Source: Engelhardtia mirabilis (GTDB lineage: Bacteria; Planctomycetota; UBA1135; GCA-002686595). Taken from it: DNA of 64,000 nucleotides. Shown here in pieces: positions 8,659 through 17,913 of the stretch (position 1 is the stretch's first letter; each line of letters starts with the position of its first letter). The notes under the pieces are model-generated. The model was not told the DNA's origin. It saw only the letters and a list, made by a program, of their open reading frames with translations, and did not search any database. Made by a program: the position numbers and the translations under genes. The stretch lies in contig NZ_CP036287.1 of assembly GCF_007748095.1 (NCBI RefSeq), positions 3,968,001 to 4,032,000 of the forward strand, read 5' to 3'.

Positions 8659-11136
8659 ATGTCCCTCTCGTCCCTCTCCATCGGCCCCATTCGTCGCCCA
8701 TCATCGGCCGCCGCGCACAGGGTGCTCGGGCTCGCGATGGCTTCAACGGTCTTGATCGCGACGGCGAGCGTATCTGCCGCTGCGAGCCCTGCGGCTGCGC
8801 GCCCTGCCGCTGCGAGCCCTGCGGTCGTGCCGCAGACGGTCCAGGACCACGGCGCCGACCTGCGGGTCACGCCCTCGGACACGGGCAGCTACGTCGCCCG
8901 TGGCACGATGCCCCTCGGAAAGGGCTGGACCTGGACCGAGGATTGCCCATTCGGCCTGCGTCGCGGCGGCAAGGTCTACCCCGCCCAATGGTCCCCGGTG
9001 GCCTGGGATCACAGCGGTTCGGTCGCCGTGGTCGAGTTGGCGGCCCTGGTCGACCCGGAGCCCACGCTCCCCGCCGATCCCGATCCGATCAAGTTCGACG
9101 TCGTGCAGAGCGACGTGCCCTTCGCCTTCGCCTACCCGCCCCTCGATCCGGCCCTCGTGGATCTGGCCCTCTCGTTCGGGAAGCTGAGGCTGCAGGTCGA
9201 CGACGCACTGGGGAACATCTACGCCGCGCCGATCAGCCTGCCCCTCGACTCGCCCCACTCCGAGATCGAAGTTGCGGGCCGCGCGAAGGCCGTCTACCAC
9301 ACCACCGCCAACCTGCAACTGGTGAAGGCCGTGTCGCCCAATCCCCTGGCGCAGATCGGCGGCCTGCAGGTGTGGATCACCCTGTACGCCGAGTCGAACG
9401 TGCTCGAGCTCGACCTGCGCTGGCACAACGCGACCATGGGTCACCAGGGCGAGATGGCCCCCGATGTGCTATTCAAGAACGTCGAGCTCGCCATGCCCCT
9501 GGGCTGGCGCGCGACCAGCCGCTGGCCCCTGCCGACTTCCGGACCGGTCTACGACCTCAACACCGCCGGTCGCACCAAGTCGGCGCTGCCGATCGTCGTC
9601 GCTGGCTCCACGCCCCACGTGCTGCGTCAACGCGGTAATCTCACCTGGCGCTTCGTGGTGCACCCCCAGGGGGTCGACGATCAGGTGCAGGAGAACATCG
9701 ACCGCGTGGGCTGGGGGGCCGTGCGTGGCGAGGTCGGGGGTTGGCAAGACCCCTTCGCCCGTTCTTGGCTCGCGCAGCGCACCCTGCTGCCCGACCTCTC
9801 GGTCTGGGAGAACTCGCTCAAGAGTGAGCTCGAGGGCGATCGCGCCGAGATCGAGTTCGCCTTCGCCAACGGCACGCCCTACCTCTACACCAGCGGCGGC
9901 GTCGGCCAGATGGGTCCGTTCCACAGCATCGGCGTCAAGTACGGCGGGATGACTGGCGGCGCCGAGATCTACCAGACCCCCGGCGCCGACCTGATGTGGA
10001 CGGCGGAGAACGACGGTCTGGTGGCCTTCGAGATGCTGCACCGCATGGTGCACGACCGCCAGTACGGTTGGTTCTTCGATACGGAAGGCAACCTGGTCAA
10101 GTCCTTCGACCTGGTGGATTCGAACGGCGCCCTGCCGGTCAACGTCTTCAACAACGAGTTCCTGGACGTGGCTAACCTTGGCGCGCTCGGCTTCGAGACC
10201 GTGCCGGACGTGTACGCCAACGTGCAGCCTCGGCCGACCTACGAGGACTCGCTGCTCGGGACCGATCCCTACAACGGATTGGAGCAGTACGACGCCCAGC
10301 ACGGCGCGCGAGCGACCTACGCGTCGAAAGTGCTCGTGTGGGGCGCCAACGATCGCATGGCCCGGCAGGACCTGATCAACCAAGCTGCCCTGTGGCAGAT
10401 GGAATTCCACGAGGGCCCCGGCGGTCGCCTGAAGACCCTCTACAACTGGGCCAAGCAGAATCCCCACGTGGCCGGCGAGTTCGGCCGCGGCGAAGCCTGG
10501 ATCCTCGACGCCATGAGCCACTGGTACGCGATCGCGGACACGGCCGATCGCGCGCGGATGGATCCCTGGTTCCAGATGGTGGTCAAGACCCTCGAGAAGC
10601 TGCGCACGCCGATGGGCATCTTCTACGGCAACCGCGACGGCAAGATCACCAACTACTACCAGTTCCAGAACAAGTACGCGATCATCCAGTGGTACGAGCA
10701 CGAGATCCTGATGCACACCCTGGCCTGCGTGCTGGAGTCGTGGGCAGCGGACGTGGCGACGCAGAACAAGCTCGCGATGTGGTTGGTCGAGGGAGTCCTG
10801 GCGTGCAATGACGTGGGTTGGAAGCCCGGCTCGGTCGGCACCTACGACCAGCAGGCCGTGGCTTGGATGGATCCCTCCCTGCCCGCCTTCGCCAACCTGG
10901 CCCAGATACCCACTGACGGCGCCGGGGGGGGGCCCGACGCCGACCAGATCGCCGGCCCGGTGGGCCTGGCGCTCCCCTATGCGCTGCCCCAGCAGGCGGT
11001 CCAGCTGTTCGGCATGGCCCAGGGATTGACGGGCGCCACGGATCCCCTGCAGGGCTTCGAGTCGCTCTACACCTACTACTTGGGTGTCGAGAACCGTGCT
11101 CCGCTCTTGGCCTGGCTGCAGGTCATCTTGCACTGA
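8659..11136 (+). CDS. large secreted protein, possible polysaccharide-lyase-like fold (paralog 1)
   Basis: An 825-residue exported protein. ATG 8659 (MSLSSLSIGPIRRPSS) is preferred over the open frame upstream because it begins a signal peptide whose hydrophobic core is LGLAMASTVLIATASVSAAA. The first domain (GTMPLGKGWTW, FGLRRGGKVYPAQWSPVAW) has the look of the RIFT-barrel domain of PcRGLX/YetA-like family 26 polysaccharide lyases. A beta-sandwich region with WITLYAESNVLELDLRWHNA follows. The C-terminal third is rich in aromatic and helical segments (GEFGRGEAWILDAMSHWYAI), as in an alpha/alpha toroid. The enzyme assignment is by resemblance only and could be wrong. The next gene is a close paralog, and a 12-bp perfect hairpin separates them. 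Confidence 0.85.
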   Translation: MSLSSLSIGPIRRPSSAAAHRVLGLAMASTVLIATASVSAAASPAAARPAAASPAVVPQTVQDHGADLRVTPSDTGSYVARGTMPLGKGWTWTEDCPFGLRRGGKVYPAQWSPVAWDHSGSVAVVELAALVDPEPTLPADPDPIKFDVVQSDVPFAFAYPPLDPALVDLALSFGKLRLQVDDALGNIYAAPISLPLDSPHSEIEVAGRAKAVYHTTANLQLVKAVSPNPLAQIGGLQVWITLYAESNVLELDLRWHNATMGHQGEMAPDVLFKNVELAMPLGWRATSRWPLPTSGPVYDLNTAGRTKSALPIVVAGSTPHVLRQRGNLTWRFVVHPQGVDDQVQENIDRVGWGAVRGEVGGWQDPFARSWLAQRTLLPDLSVWENSLKSELEGDRAEIEFAFANGTPYLYTSGGVGQMGPFHSIGVKYGGMTGGAEIYQTPGADLMWTAENDGLVAFEMLHRMVHDRQYGWFFDTEGNLVKSFDLVDSNGALPVNVFNNEFLDVANLGALGFETVPDVYANVQPRPTYEDSLLGTDPYNGLEQYDAQHGARATYASKVLVWGANDRMARQDLINQAALWQMEFHEGPGGRLKTLYNWAKQNPHVAGEFGRGEAWILDAMSHWYAIADTADRARMDPWFQMVVKTLEKLRTPMGIFYGNRDGKITNYYQFQNKYAIIQWYEHEILMHTLACVLESWAADVATQNKLAMWLVEGVLACNDVGWKPGSVGTYDQQAVAWMDPSLPAFANLAQIPTDGAGGGPDADQIAGPVGLALPYALPQQAVQLFGMAQGLTGATDPLQGFESLYTYYLGVENRAPLLAWLQVILH

Positions 11137-11503
11137 TCTCAGGTCCTCGCCGTCGGCGATCTCGACCGCGACGACGGGAGCGCTATTCGGTGGCCCAGAG
11201 CGAATGCTCTGGGCCACTTCTCGTTCGACGAGCGCTTTCGAACAGAGGCGGGCCACGTGCTGAATTCAAGCCCTGAAGTCCAGCTCCCATGTCTGCTCGA
11301 CGTTCGAGCTAAGCAAGGCCAACGTCGACAGCGCCCCCAGGGCCCCTCTCTCGCCCCCTGGTGTGTGCGAGATGGTTCAACCGTGTTCGACCTGAGAAAC
11401 GGCCCAAACCTGATGGAACCTTCCCGCGTCTCATCCGACGCGTCCGGCGCGATGCCCCCCGTTGCGTGTCTGGACGTTGTCCCCCTCTCCCACCCCATCA
11501 TCC
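11137..11503 (+). other. spacer between the tandem paralogs
   Basis: It contains the terminator at 11190-11217 and then about 280 bases with no coding signal, which presumably include a separate promoter for the second paralog. An open frame here leads into the next gene through a TTG but lacks a signal peptide at that point. Confidence 0.4.
11190..11217 (+). terminator. rho-independent-type terminator after paralog 1
   Basis: A perfect 12-bp stem GTGGCCCAGAGC/GCTCTGGGCCAC with tetraloop GAAT, followed by TTCTCGTTC. It lies 53 bases after the stop at 11136. Confidence 0.75.
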
Positions 11504-13870
11504 ATGCTCCGTTCCTCCATCGTGAGCGCGGTCGTCGCTCTCGCGTTCGCTGCCTCGTTCAACGCAGCGCCCGCCGACGTCCAGCACTACGGTCCGACGC
11601 TGCGCGTGACGCCATCTGACGCTTCCACCTACGTGGCACGCGGGACGATGCCCCTGCCGCCGGGCACCACCTGGTCGTTCCACTGCCCCTTCGGACTCCG
11701 ACGCAACGGCACGGTCTATCCGACCCAGTGGTGGCCCGTCGCCTTCCACCCCGACGGGAGTGCGTCGGTGGTAGAACTGGCCGCGACCGTGCCTGGAGAG
11801 CCGAGCTTGCCGGCCGATCCCGGGCTGGTCGACTTCGAGATCGTCACCAGCGACCCGCCTTTCGCCCTGACCACGCCCCAGCTCGACTCGGGCCTGGTGT
11901 CGCTGCTGACCAAGCCGGGCAAGCTGCGCCTGCGTGTGACCGACTCACACGGCAACGAGTACACCGGCGATCTGAGCCAGTCGATCGTCTCGCCGGCCTC
12001 CGATCTGGAGGTCCTGGGGCGCGCCAAGCTGGTCTACATCACCGACGAGCTGCTGACCCTGACCAAGGGTGCTCCGGGCGCCTTGCCCTACCTGGGCGGG
12101 TTTCGGGCTTGGTTCACGGCCTACGACCAGGGTCGCGTGGTGGAGCTGGATCTGCGCTGGCACAACGCGGTCCTCAATCCGTTCGGACCGATGATCCCCG
12201 ACGTGGTCTTCGAGAAGGTCGAGCTGCTCCTGCCGCCCGACTGGACTGCGACGCCCCGCTGGCCGATGCCGACCTCGGGCCCGGCCACCAACGCCAACGT
12301 CGACGGCAGTTCGACCAAGGTCTTCCCGATCATCGCCGACGGGCCGACCCCCCACCTGCTGCGCCAGCGCGGCAACTTGACCTGGCGCCTGGTTCTGAGC
12401 CGGGCCGGTGACGGCGGCGAGCGAGACGACGCGATCGATCGGCGCGGCTGGGGCACCGTCCAGGGTGGACCGAAGGGTTGGAGCGACCCGGCAACCTCGA
12501 ACTGGCTGCCCTCCCACGTGCCGGTCCCGGACCTGTCGCCCTGGGAGCCGTCGATCACCAACGAGCTGCGCGGGGATCGCAACCAGATCGAGTTCGCCTT
12601 CGCCAACGGCACGCCCTACTACTACGCCGGTGGCCTGGGTGCGCTTGGGCCGTACCACACCTATGGGGTGACCTACGGGGGCATGACCAGCGGCTCGGAG
12701 ATCTACCAGGTCGCCGGAACCGACCTGGTCTGGAGCGGTGAGAACGATGGCCTGGTCGCCGAGGAGATGCGTCACCGGATGGTGCTCGATCGCCAGTTCG
12801 GCTGGTTCTACGACCCCTTCGGAAACCTGGTCGACGCCTTCATGCTGGAGCAGCCGGACGGATCCCTCCCGGTCAACGTCTTCAACAACGACTTCATCAA
12901 CATCGCGAACCAGGGCGACCTCGGCTTCAGTGAAGCGGAGGACGTCTACGCCGACGTTCTGCCGAGACCGACCTACGAGACGGTCGTGCTCGGGACCAAT
13001 CCCTACGACGGCCTCGAGCAGCACGACTCCCAGCACGCGACCCGGGCGATGTACCCGATGAAGACGCTGGTCTGGGCCGCCAACGACCGCATGGCGCGCC
13101 ACGATCTGTTGGCCCAGGCCTCCCTGTGGCACATGCAGATGCACGATGGCCCGGGTGGACGCCTGGCGGCTCTCAACCAATGGGGCAAGGAACATCCCCA
13201 CGCAGGTGGCGAGTTCGGCCGCGGCGAAGCGTGGATCCTGGACGCGGTTGCAACCTGGTACGCCCTCGAGTGGCCCGGCAAGCGCGAGAAGCTCGACGAC
13301 TGGATGTCCATGGCGGTCGAGACCCTGTTGGAGCTCAAGACGCCCCTCGACGTCTTCTACGGCAATCGTGAGGGCAAGATCACGGAGTACTACGAGTTCA
13401 ACAAGCAGTACGCGATCATCCAGTGGTTCGAGCACTCGATCGCCATCAGCACGATCGCATCGGTGCGCGAGAGTTGGGCCCACGACCCCACCACGAAGGC
13501 GGCCCTCGAGGACCTGATCGTCAAGGGCGCCTTGGCCATCTGGCGCACGGGTTCGAAGCCCGGGACCAGCGGTCCCTACGAGCAGCAGGCCGTGGCCTGG
13601 ATCGACCCCGACCTTCCGGCCTTCACTACGCCCCAGGAGATCCCCAGCGACGGCACCGGCGGTGGCCCGGACAACGACCAGGTCGCCGGCCCCTTGGGCT
13701 TCGCAGCCCGCTATGCCACCGGTGCCCAGGCCATGGAGGTGCTCGAGTACGCCTCGACGCTGATGGGCTCCGGCGATCCCTTGGGCGCACTGGAGAACCT
13801 GACCACCTACTACCTCAACCTGGAGAACCGGGCGCCCCTGGTGGCCTGGCTGCAGTTGATGCAGAAGTGA
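11504..13870 (+). CDS. large secreted protein, possible polysaccharide-lyase-like fold (paralog 2)
   Basis: A 788-residue exported protein starting at ATG 11504, where the signal peptide begins (MLRSSIVSAVVALAFAASFN). It aligns with the preceding gene along its whole length, at roughly 60% identity by eye in the central and C-terminal parts. Shared blocks include LPVNVFNN, RPTYE, WAANDRMAR and GEFGRGEAWILDAV. The N-terminal domain again has FGLRRNGTVYPTQWWPVAF, similar to the RIFT-barrel domain of YetA/PcRGLX-type lyases. Conserved Glu, Tyr, His and Arg in the helical domain make a carbohydrate-active role plausible, but no catalytic set is proven. The pair looks like a tandem duplication that diverged, each copy with its own terminator. 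Confidence 0.85.
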   Translation: MLRSSIVSAVVALAFAASFNAAPADVQHYGPTLRVTPSDASTYVARGTMPLPPGTTWSFHCPFGLRRNGTVYPTQWWPVAFHPDGSASVVELAATVPGEPSLPADPGLVDFEIVTSDPPFALTTPQLDSGLVSLLTKPGKLRLRVTDSHGNEYTGDLSQSIVSPASDLEVLGRAKLVYITDELLTLTKGAPGALPYLGGFRAWFTAYDQGRVVELDLRWHNAVLNPFGPMIPDVVFEKVELLLPPDWTATPRWPMPTSGPATNANVDGSSTKVFPIIADGPTPHLLRQRGNLTWRLVLSRAGDGGERDDAIDRRGWGTVQGGPKGWSDPATSNWLPSHVPVPDLSPWEPSITNELRGDRNQIEFAFANGTPYYYAGGLGALGPYHTYGVTYGGMTSGSEIYQVAGTDLVWSGENDGLVAEEMRHRMVLDRQFGWFYDPFGNLVDAFMLEQPDGSLPVNVFNNDFINIANQGDLGFSEAEDVYADVLPRPTYETVVLGTNPYDGLEQHDSQHATRAMYPMKTLVWAANDRMARHDLLAQASLWHMQMHDGPGGRLAALNQWGKEHPHAGGEFGRGEAWILDAVATWYALEWPGKREKLDDWMSMAVETLLELKTPLDVFYGNREGKITEYYEFNKQYAIIQWFEHSIAISTIASVRESWAHDPTTKAALEDLIVKGALAIWRTGSKPGTSGPYEQQAVAWIDPDLPAFTTPQEIPSDGTGGGPDNDQVAGPLGFAARYATGAQAMEVLEYASTLMGSGDPLGALENLTTYYLNLENRAPLVAWLQLMQK

Positions 13871-13938
13871 GCCGGCCCGCCGCCCGCGCGGGCGACCAGG
13901 GCGAGCCCCGTGGCTCGGGTCTGCCGAGCTGAGATCCC

Positions 13939-13971
13939 GGAGCGCTCCACCGGTCCACGGTGGAGCGCTCC
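13939..13971 (+). terminator. strong hairpin after paralog 2
   Basis: A perfect 14-bp stem GGAGCGCTCCACCG/CGGTGGAGCGCTCC with loop GTCCA, 68 bases after the stop at 13870. It has no T-run, so it may terminate by another route or protect the 3' end. Confidence 0.6.
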
Positions 13972-14064
13972 GTCGCTGGCGGGCGAGCGATCCCGCTCCC
14001 GGCCGGCTTCCTGGGGGCTGGAGGGCACTCCCGCCCCGCGCTACACTCTCCCGCCTGCACGGAC

Positions 14065-14138
14065 GGCGGCATAGCCAAGTGGTAAGGCAATGGATTGCAA
14101 ATCCATCACCCCCGGTTCGATTCCGGGTGCCGCCTCCA
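14065..14138 (+). tRNA. tRNA-Cys (anticodon GCA)
   Basis: A complete cloverleaf. Acceptor GGCGGCA pairs with TGCCGCC, and the D arm is GCCAAGTGGTAAGGC. The anticodon arm is ATGGA-TTGCAAA-TCCAT with anticodon GCA, and the T arm CCCGG-TTCGATT-CCGGG is canonical. The discriminator is T, as expected for tRNA-Cys, and the CCA end is encoded (14136-14138). Confidence 0.97.
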
Positions 14139-14258
14139 ACATCGTCCGAGGGCCGCGCCGACCCGCCCCATCTGGAGCTGGGCGCACGAGGCACAGACGG
14201 ATCCCCTAGACTCCACCGCCTGGACTCCGACGTCGGCGCACGCGCTGGCCGGGCCCAC

Positions 14259-14342
14259 GGGGTAGTGGCGAAATCGGTAGACGCAGCGGCCTTAAAAGCC
14301 GCAGTCCCCTGGGACGTGTGGGTTCGAGTCCCACCTACCCCA
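14259..14342 (+). tRNA. tRNA-Leu (anticodon TAA)
   Basis: A class II tRNA with a long variable arm. Acceptor GGGGTAG pairs with CTACCCC. The anticodon arm GCGGC-CTTAAAA-GCCGC gives anticodon TAA, and the variable arm is around AGTCCCCTGGGACGT. The T arm GTGGG-TTCGAGT-CCCAC is canonical. The discriminator is A, and CCA is not encoded. It lies 120 bases after tRNA-Cys. Confidence 0.97.
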
Positions 14343-14445
14343 CTCCGGTTCAGCCAGCGTCCGGGTCGATCGACGACTGATTGGCTCGAGGACTGATTGG
14401 CTCTTGTACCGAGTCACTATTGGACCGGGTCGGTCGAGCGCGACG

Positions 14446-16092
14446 TCAGTCGAGGGCGACGACGACTTCGAGGTCGCCGTCCAGGGGCAGGTCGAGTTCG
14501 CGCTCGATCGGTTCACGACCTTCGAGCTCGACCACGAGGCGCGTCGCGGCGGGGTCGATCGGAGTCCAGGAGCGCGCCGGTCGACCGGGTTGCGGCAGAC
14601 CCTCGCGCTCGGCGCTCGACTGGTCGTAGAAGCTCAGGCGCCTCCAGCCGCCCGGCTCCAAGACTTCGACAGCGCCGCGCGGTTCCCAGCCTTCCCTGGG
14701 AGGCTCCAGGGTCAACACCAGGCGCTGCCCGGACCAGACCGGTAGCTCGAGGCGACGCGCATCCCCCGCTCGCAACTCGAACTCCAGCTCGACCGGCGCG
14801 AAGGGCAGGGACAGGGTCGGATGGCGCGGGTCGCGATCGCCGACCGCCTCCAGGCGTAGGCGCCATCGACCGGGCTCCAGCGGACCGATCCAGCCCTCGG
14901 CGTCAGGCGCGACTTCGAGCGGATGCTGTGCGCCACCGTCCTCCAGTCGCCACAGGCTCGTGCTCGCGGCCAGGGCCCCCCCGCCCGGCGCGATCGCGAC
15001 GGCGAGCAAGCGCGCCACACCCGGCAGGCCCAGGGCCCGCATCTCGACCCGCACCACTCCCGTCGGCTCGTCGCCCAGATCCACCTGCGACGCCACACGC
15101 AGGCCGCCTGCCCCCTGGGCCTCCAGCTCCAAACGCGCCGCGGCCGGCACCAGCAGGGTGCGTTGACCGCGGGCGGAATCCAGCGGGCCACCGGTCTCGA
15201 AAGCCGAACCGTCGGGGCCGACGCCACGGACCCGCACCCGGCCCTCGCGCAGCGGCAGGCCGCCACCGTCCGTTGCGACCACCTCGACCAGCAGGGCGTC
15301 GATCGAGACGACCTCGCGCTGGCTCCGCTCGCGAGCGGAGACGAGCGATGCAGGGTGTGACGTGATCCACAGGCGCGCCCACGACTCGTCGGCGCCCAGC
15401 CGAGCCTCGAGCAGGTGCTCGCCAGGTGTCAGGCCCGTCAGGTCGAAGCGTCCCAGGGGATCGGTGTGGGCGACGCGGACCTCGGCCTCGGCGGCGATCG
15501 CTTCCATCCCCGCCGTAGCGATCCCCGACGCGTCTCCCTCCAGGGCGACCAGCCGCGCCCGCAGCTCGACGCCCGAGACCGGGGTCCCGTCCGGCAGCAA
15601 CAACTGACCCAGGATGGACGCCTCCGAGGACAGCACCAACTCGTCGAGCCAGGCGCTCTCGGTCGGAGCCGGCCGCCAGTGGACCGCGCCCTCGTCGGCG
15701 ATCACGATCACGGCGTCGCGACCCAGGGCCTGGCGCGCGGGCCGTAGCAGCAGCAGTCCGCCGGAGTCGGTTCGCGCACGGGCCAGGATGCGTCCGCCAG
15801 GACCGGCGACAACAGCCGACGCGCCCGCGACCGGACGACCCAGGGAGTCGAGCACCCGCGCTGCGAGGGCCACGTTGGCGCTGGGCGGCGATTCGTCAGC
15901 GGGGGTCGGCCCGTGGTCCTCGGGCTCGACCTCAGGACTCGAGCCGAATGCGGGCTCCGGCGCCGGGTCAGCCGACTTGGGCGGCAACCACAGGCCCCAG
16001 GCCAACAATGCTGCGCCCGCTGCCAAACCCGCGCTGGCCACCAGTCGCAGTCCGCCCGCCGGTCCGCGGGCGCCGGACCTCCTGGCCTTCAC
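14446..16092 (-). CDS. membrane-anchored protein with carboxypeptidase-regulatory-like repeats
   Basis: A 548-residue protein with GTG start at 16092 (VKARRSGARGPAGG). This start overlaps the stop of the upstream gene as GTGA, which decides it over the longer open frame. One transmembrane helix spans about residues 16-35 (LVASAGLAAGAALLAWGLWL), followed by a Pro/Glu-rich linker and a large extracytoplasmic part. Repeated beta-sandwich units of the carboxypeptidase regulatory-like type are visible: VLDSLGRPVAGASAVV with TDSGGLLLL, then LLPDGTPVSGVELRA with TDPLGRFDLTGLTPGEH. These units usually bind surfaces or carbohydrates rather than catalyse. It is the last gene of a citrate synthase-led minus-strand set. 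Confidence 0.8.
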   Translation of the reverse strand: MKARRSGARGPAGGLRLVASAGLAAGAALLAWGLWLPPKSADPAPEPAFGSSPEVEPEDHGPTPADESPPSANVALAARVLDSLGRPVAGASAVVAGPGGRILARARTDSGGLLLLRPARQALGRDAVIVIADEGAVHWRPAPTESAWLDELVLSSEASILGQLLLPDGTPVSGVELRARLVALEGDASGIATAGMEAIAAEAEVRVAHTDPLGRFDLTGLTPGEHLLEARLGADESWARLWITSHPASLVSARERSQREVVSIDALLVEVVATDGGGLPLREGRVRVRGVGPDGSAFETGGPLDSARGQRTLLVPAAARLELEAQGAGGLRVASQVDLGDEPTGVVRVEMRALGLPGVARLLAVAIAPGGGALAASTSLWRLEDGGAQHPLEVAPDAEGWIGPLEPGRWRLRLEAVGDRDPRHPTLSLPFAPVELEFELRAGDARRLELPVWSGQRLVLTLEPPREGWEPRGAVEVLEPGGWRRLSFYDQSSAEREGLPQPGRPARSWTPIDPAATRLVVELEGREPIERELDLPLDGDLEVVVALD

Positions 16093-16412
16093 GATCGGAT
16101 CGACCGGGTCCCCTCGAGACTCACGACGGCGCCACCCTGATCGAACCCGACGACCGGATCGATCGAGGGACCCGGCCCGATCGAGGCTCCATCTCGATCT
16201 TCGTCCGCCGTCGCCCGGCGACGAAGGCCTCCGTGCTGAATCTCGCCGTCGGCATCGCTCTCCTCGGTGGCCTCCAATCCCCGGTAGTCGCCCGAGCCGA
16301 TGTCGCGCTTGGCTGAATCCAGGATCAACCACAGCCCCACCGTCGCCGCGATCATCAGCGACAACAGGACCAGCAAGATGATCAGGTTCTTCCCGCGCCG
16401 CCCCAGTGCCAA
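16089..16412 (-). CDS. small single-pass membrane protein, unknown function
   Basis: A 107-residue protein starting MALGRRGKNL. One transmembrane helix at about residues 9-31 (LIILLVLLSLMIAATVGLWL) follows a short basic N-terminus, so the C-terminal part probably faces outward. The remainder is polar and probably disordered. It sits 18 bases after citrate synthase on the same strand, and its stop overlaps the GTG start of the carboxypeptidase-like protein, so the two are probably translated together. No family recognised. Confidence 0.7.
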   Translation of the reverse strand: MALGRRGKNLIILLVLLSLMIAATVGLWLILDSAKRDIGSGDYRGLEATEESDADGEIQHGGLRRRATADEDRDGASIGPGPSIDPVVGFDQGGAVVSLEGTRSIRS

Positions 16413-16430
16413 GTGCGAACTCCTCGGGCC

Positions 16431-17570
16431 TCAGCCCCGCTCGCCGATCGGCACGTAGGGTCGCTCGGCGACACCCACGTAGACCTGGCCGGGACGGTAG
16501 AGCTTGTTGTCCTGCATCTGCTCGTGCAGGTGCGCCATCCAGCCCGCCGTGCGCGCGATGGCGAAGATCGGCGTGAACTGGTCCGTGGGGATGCCGAGCT
16601 TCGAGTAGACGATACCGCTGAAGAAATCGACGTTGGGGTGGATGCCCTTGTCGCCCAAGCGATCCACGACGACTTGCTCGAGCTTGAGCGCCACGTCGTA
16701 GATCGGAGTGCTGCCGAGCTCGTCGAAGAGCTTGACTGCGAGACTCTGCAGGGCGTGGCTGCGGGGATCCTTGACCGAGTAGACCCGGTGCCCGAAGCCC
16801 ATGATCTTGCCCTTGTTCGCGAACTGGTCCTGGGCCCAGGCGTCGACGGCTTCGACCGAACCGATCGACTGAAGCGAAGCCAGGACGCGTTCGTTGGCGC
16901 CCCCGTGGAGCGGACCCGAGAGGGCCCCTACACCGCCGCAGATCGAGGCGTAGGGATCAGCCTGGGTGCCATAAACCACGCGCGCGGCGAAGGTCGACGC
17001 GTTCATCGTGTGGTCGGCGTGCAGCACCAGGGCGCAGTCCAAGATGCGCTCGGCGATCTTGCTGGGACGGTCGCCGGTCAACTGCAGCAGGAAGTTCCCG
17101 GCGGTCGACAGGGTCGGATCCGGCGAGATCGGATCCTGACCGCGGCGGAAGCGCTCGTGCGTCGCGACGATCGAGGGCACCGCCGAGAGCAGCCGCAACC
17201 AAGCGCCGCGGAAGGCGGCCTCGTCCCCGAAGGGCACCCGGGGCTCGCAGGCTCCGAGCGCGGCGACCGCTGCCTGAAGGACCGCCATCGGATGGGCGTC
17301 CTTCGGCATGTCGTGCAGCATCGAAACGAGCGGCGACGGCAGCTCGCGGTGCTGACCCAGCTCCTTGCGGAAGCTCTCGAGTTGCGCGGCGGTCGGCAAC
17401 TCCCCCTCCATCAGCAACCAGGCGGTCTCCTCGAAGGTGCTCTCGACGGCGAGCTCTTCGATCCGGTATCCGCGGTACTGCAGGATGCCGGCAGCGCCGT
17501 CGATGTAGCTGATCGCCGACTCAGCCGCGGGAACGCCAGCGAGTCCGGGAACGAGTTCTTTCTGTGCCAC
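16431..17570 (-). CDS. gltA: citrate synthase
   Basis: Citrate synthase (379 residues with GTG start at 17570, VAQKELVPGL), which condenses oxaloacetate and acetyl-CoA at the head of the TCA cycle. Active-site blocks are all present: LHADHTMNASTF, GPLHGGANERV, GFGHRVYSVKDPR and NVDFFSG. The length fits the short, Gram-positive/archaeal-type dimeric enzymes; 2-methylcitrate synthase has the same fold and cannot be excluded from sequence alone. The open frame extends 64 codons upstream, but that part is Arg/Pro-rich and unlike the family. Two small membrane proteins follow closely. Malate dehydrogenase, the next TCA enzyme, lies 35 kb away. Confidence 0.93.
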   Translation of the reverse strand: MAQKELVPGLAGVPAAESAISYIDGAAGILQYRGYRIEELAVESTFEETAWLLMEGELPTAAQLESFRKELGQHRELPSPLVSMLHDMPKDAHPMAVLQAAVAALGACEPRVPFGDEAAFRGAWLRLLSAVPSIVATHERFRRGQDPISPDPTLSTAGNFLLQLTGDRPSKIAERILDCALVLHADHTMNASTFAARVVYGTQADPYASICGGVGALSGPLHGGANERVLASLQSIGSVEAVDAWAQDQFANKGKIMGFGHRVYSVKDPRSHALQSLAVKLFDELGSTPIYDVALKLEQVVVDRLGDKGIHPNVDFFSGIVYSKLGIPTDQFTPIFAIARTAGWMAHLHEQMQDNKLYRPGQVYVGVAERPYVPIGERG

Positions 17571-17913
17571 TGTTCGAGAAGGGACGGTTGGGGAAGGTTT
17601 CGTTTCGGCGGGGAGGGCCGGCGCTCTGCCGAGGCACTCGCCGCTGCGGTTGGGTCGACGGGATCGGGGGCCGGTGTCGCCGCTGCAGGTGGGCCTGGAG
17701 CGGCCCGCCGCGACGCGGCCCTCGAGATTGGGCCTGAGATGGTACGCGCTGGAACCGGTCATTAGGCCGGGCTTGGCGCCGATCGAACCCCTCCGGTCAC
17801 GGATCGGCTGCTCTGCAGCGGTCCGTCCCGGACTCAGGCCCGCGCCGGCGCCGACGCTGCGGAGAAACCCTCGAACAGCGCCGGAGACCGAGGGGCGACC
17901 GGGGCCAGGCGGG
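17571..17913. other. intergenic region upstream of gltA
   Basis: There are 343 bases between the stop of leucyl aminopeptidase and the start of citrate synthase, both on the minus strand. No RNA gene, repeat or clear terminator was seen. It presumably carries the gltA promoter. Confidence 0.4.
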
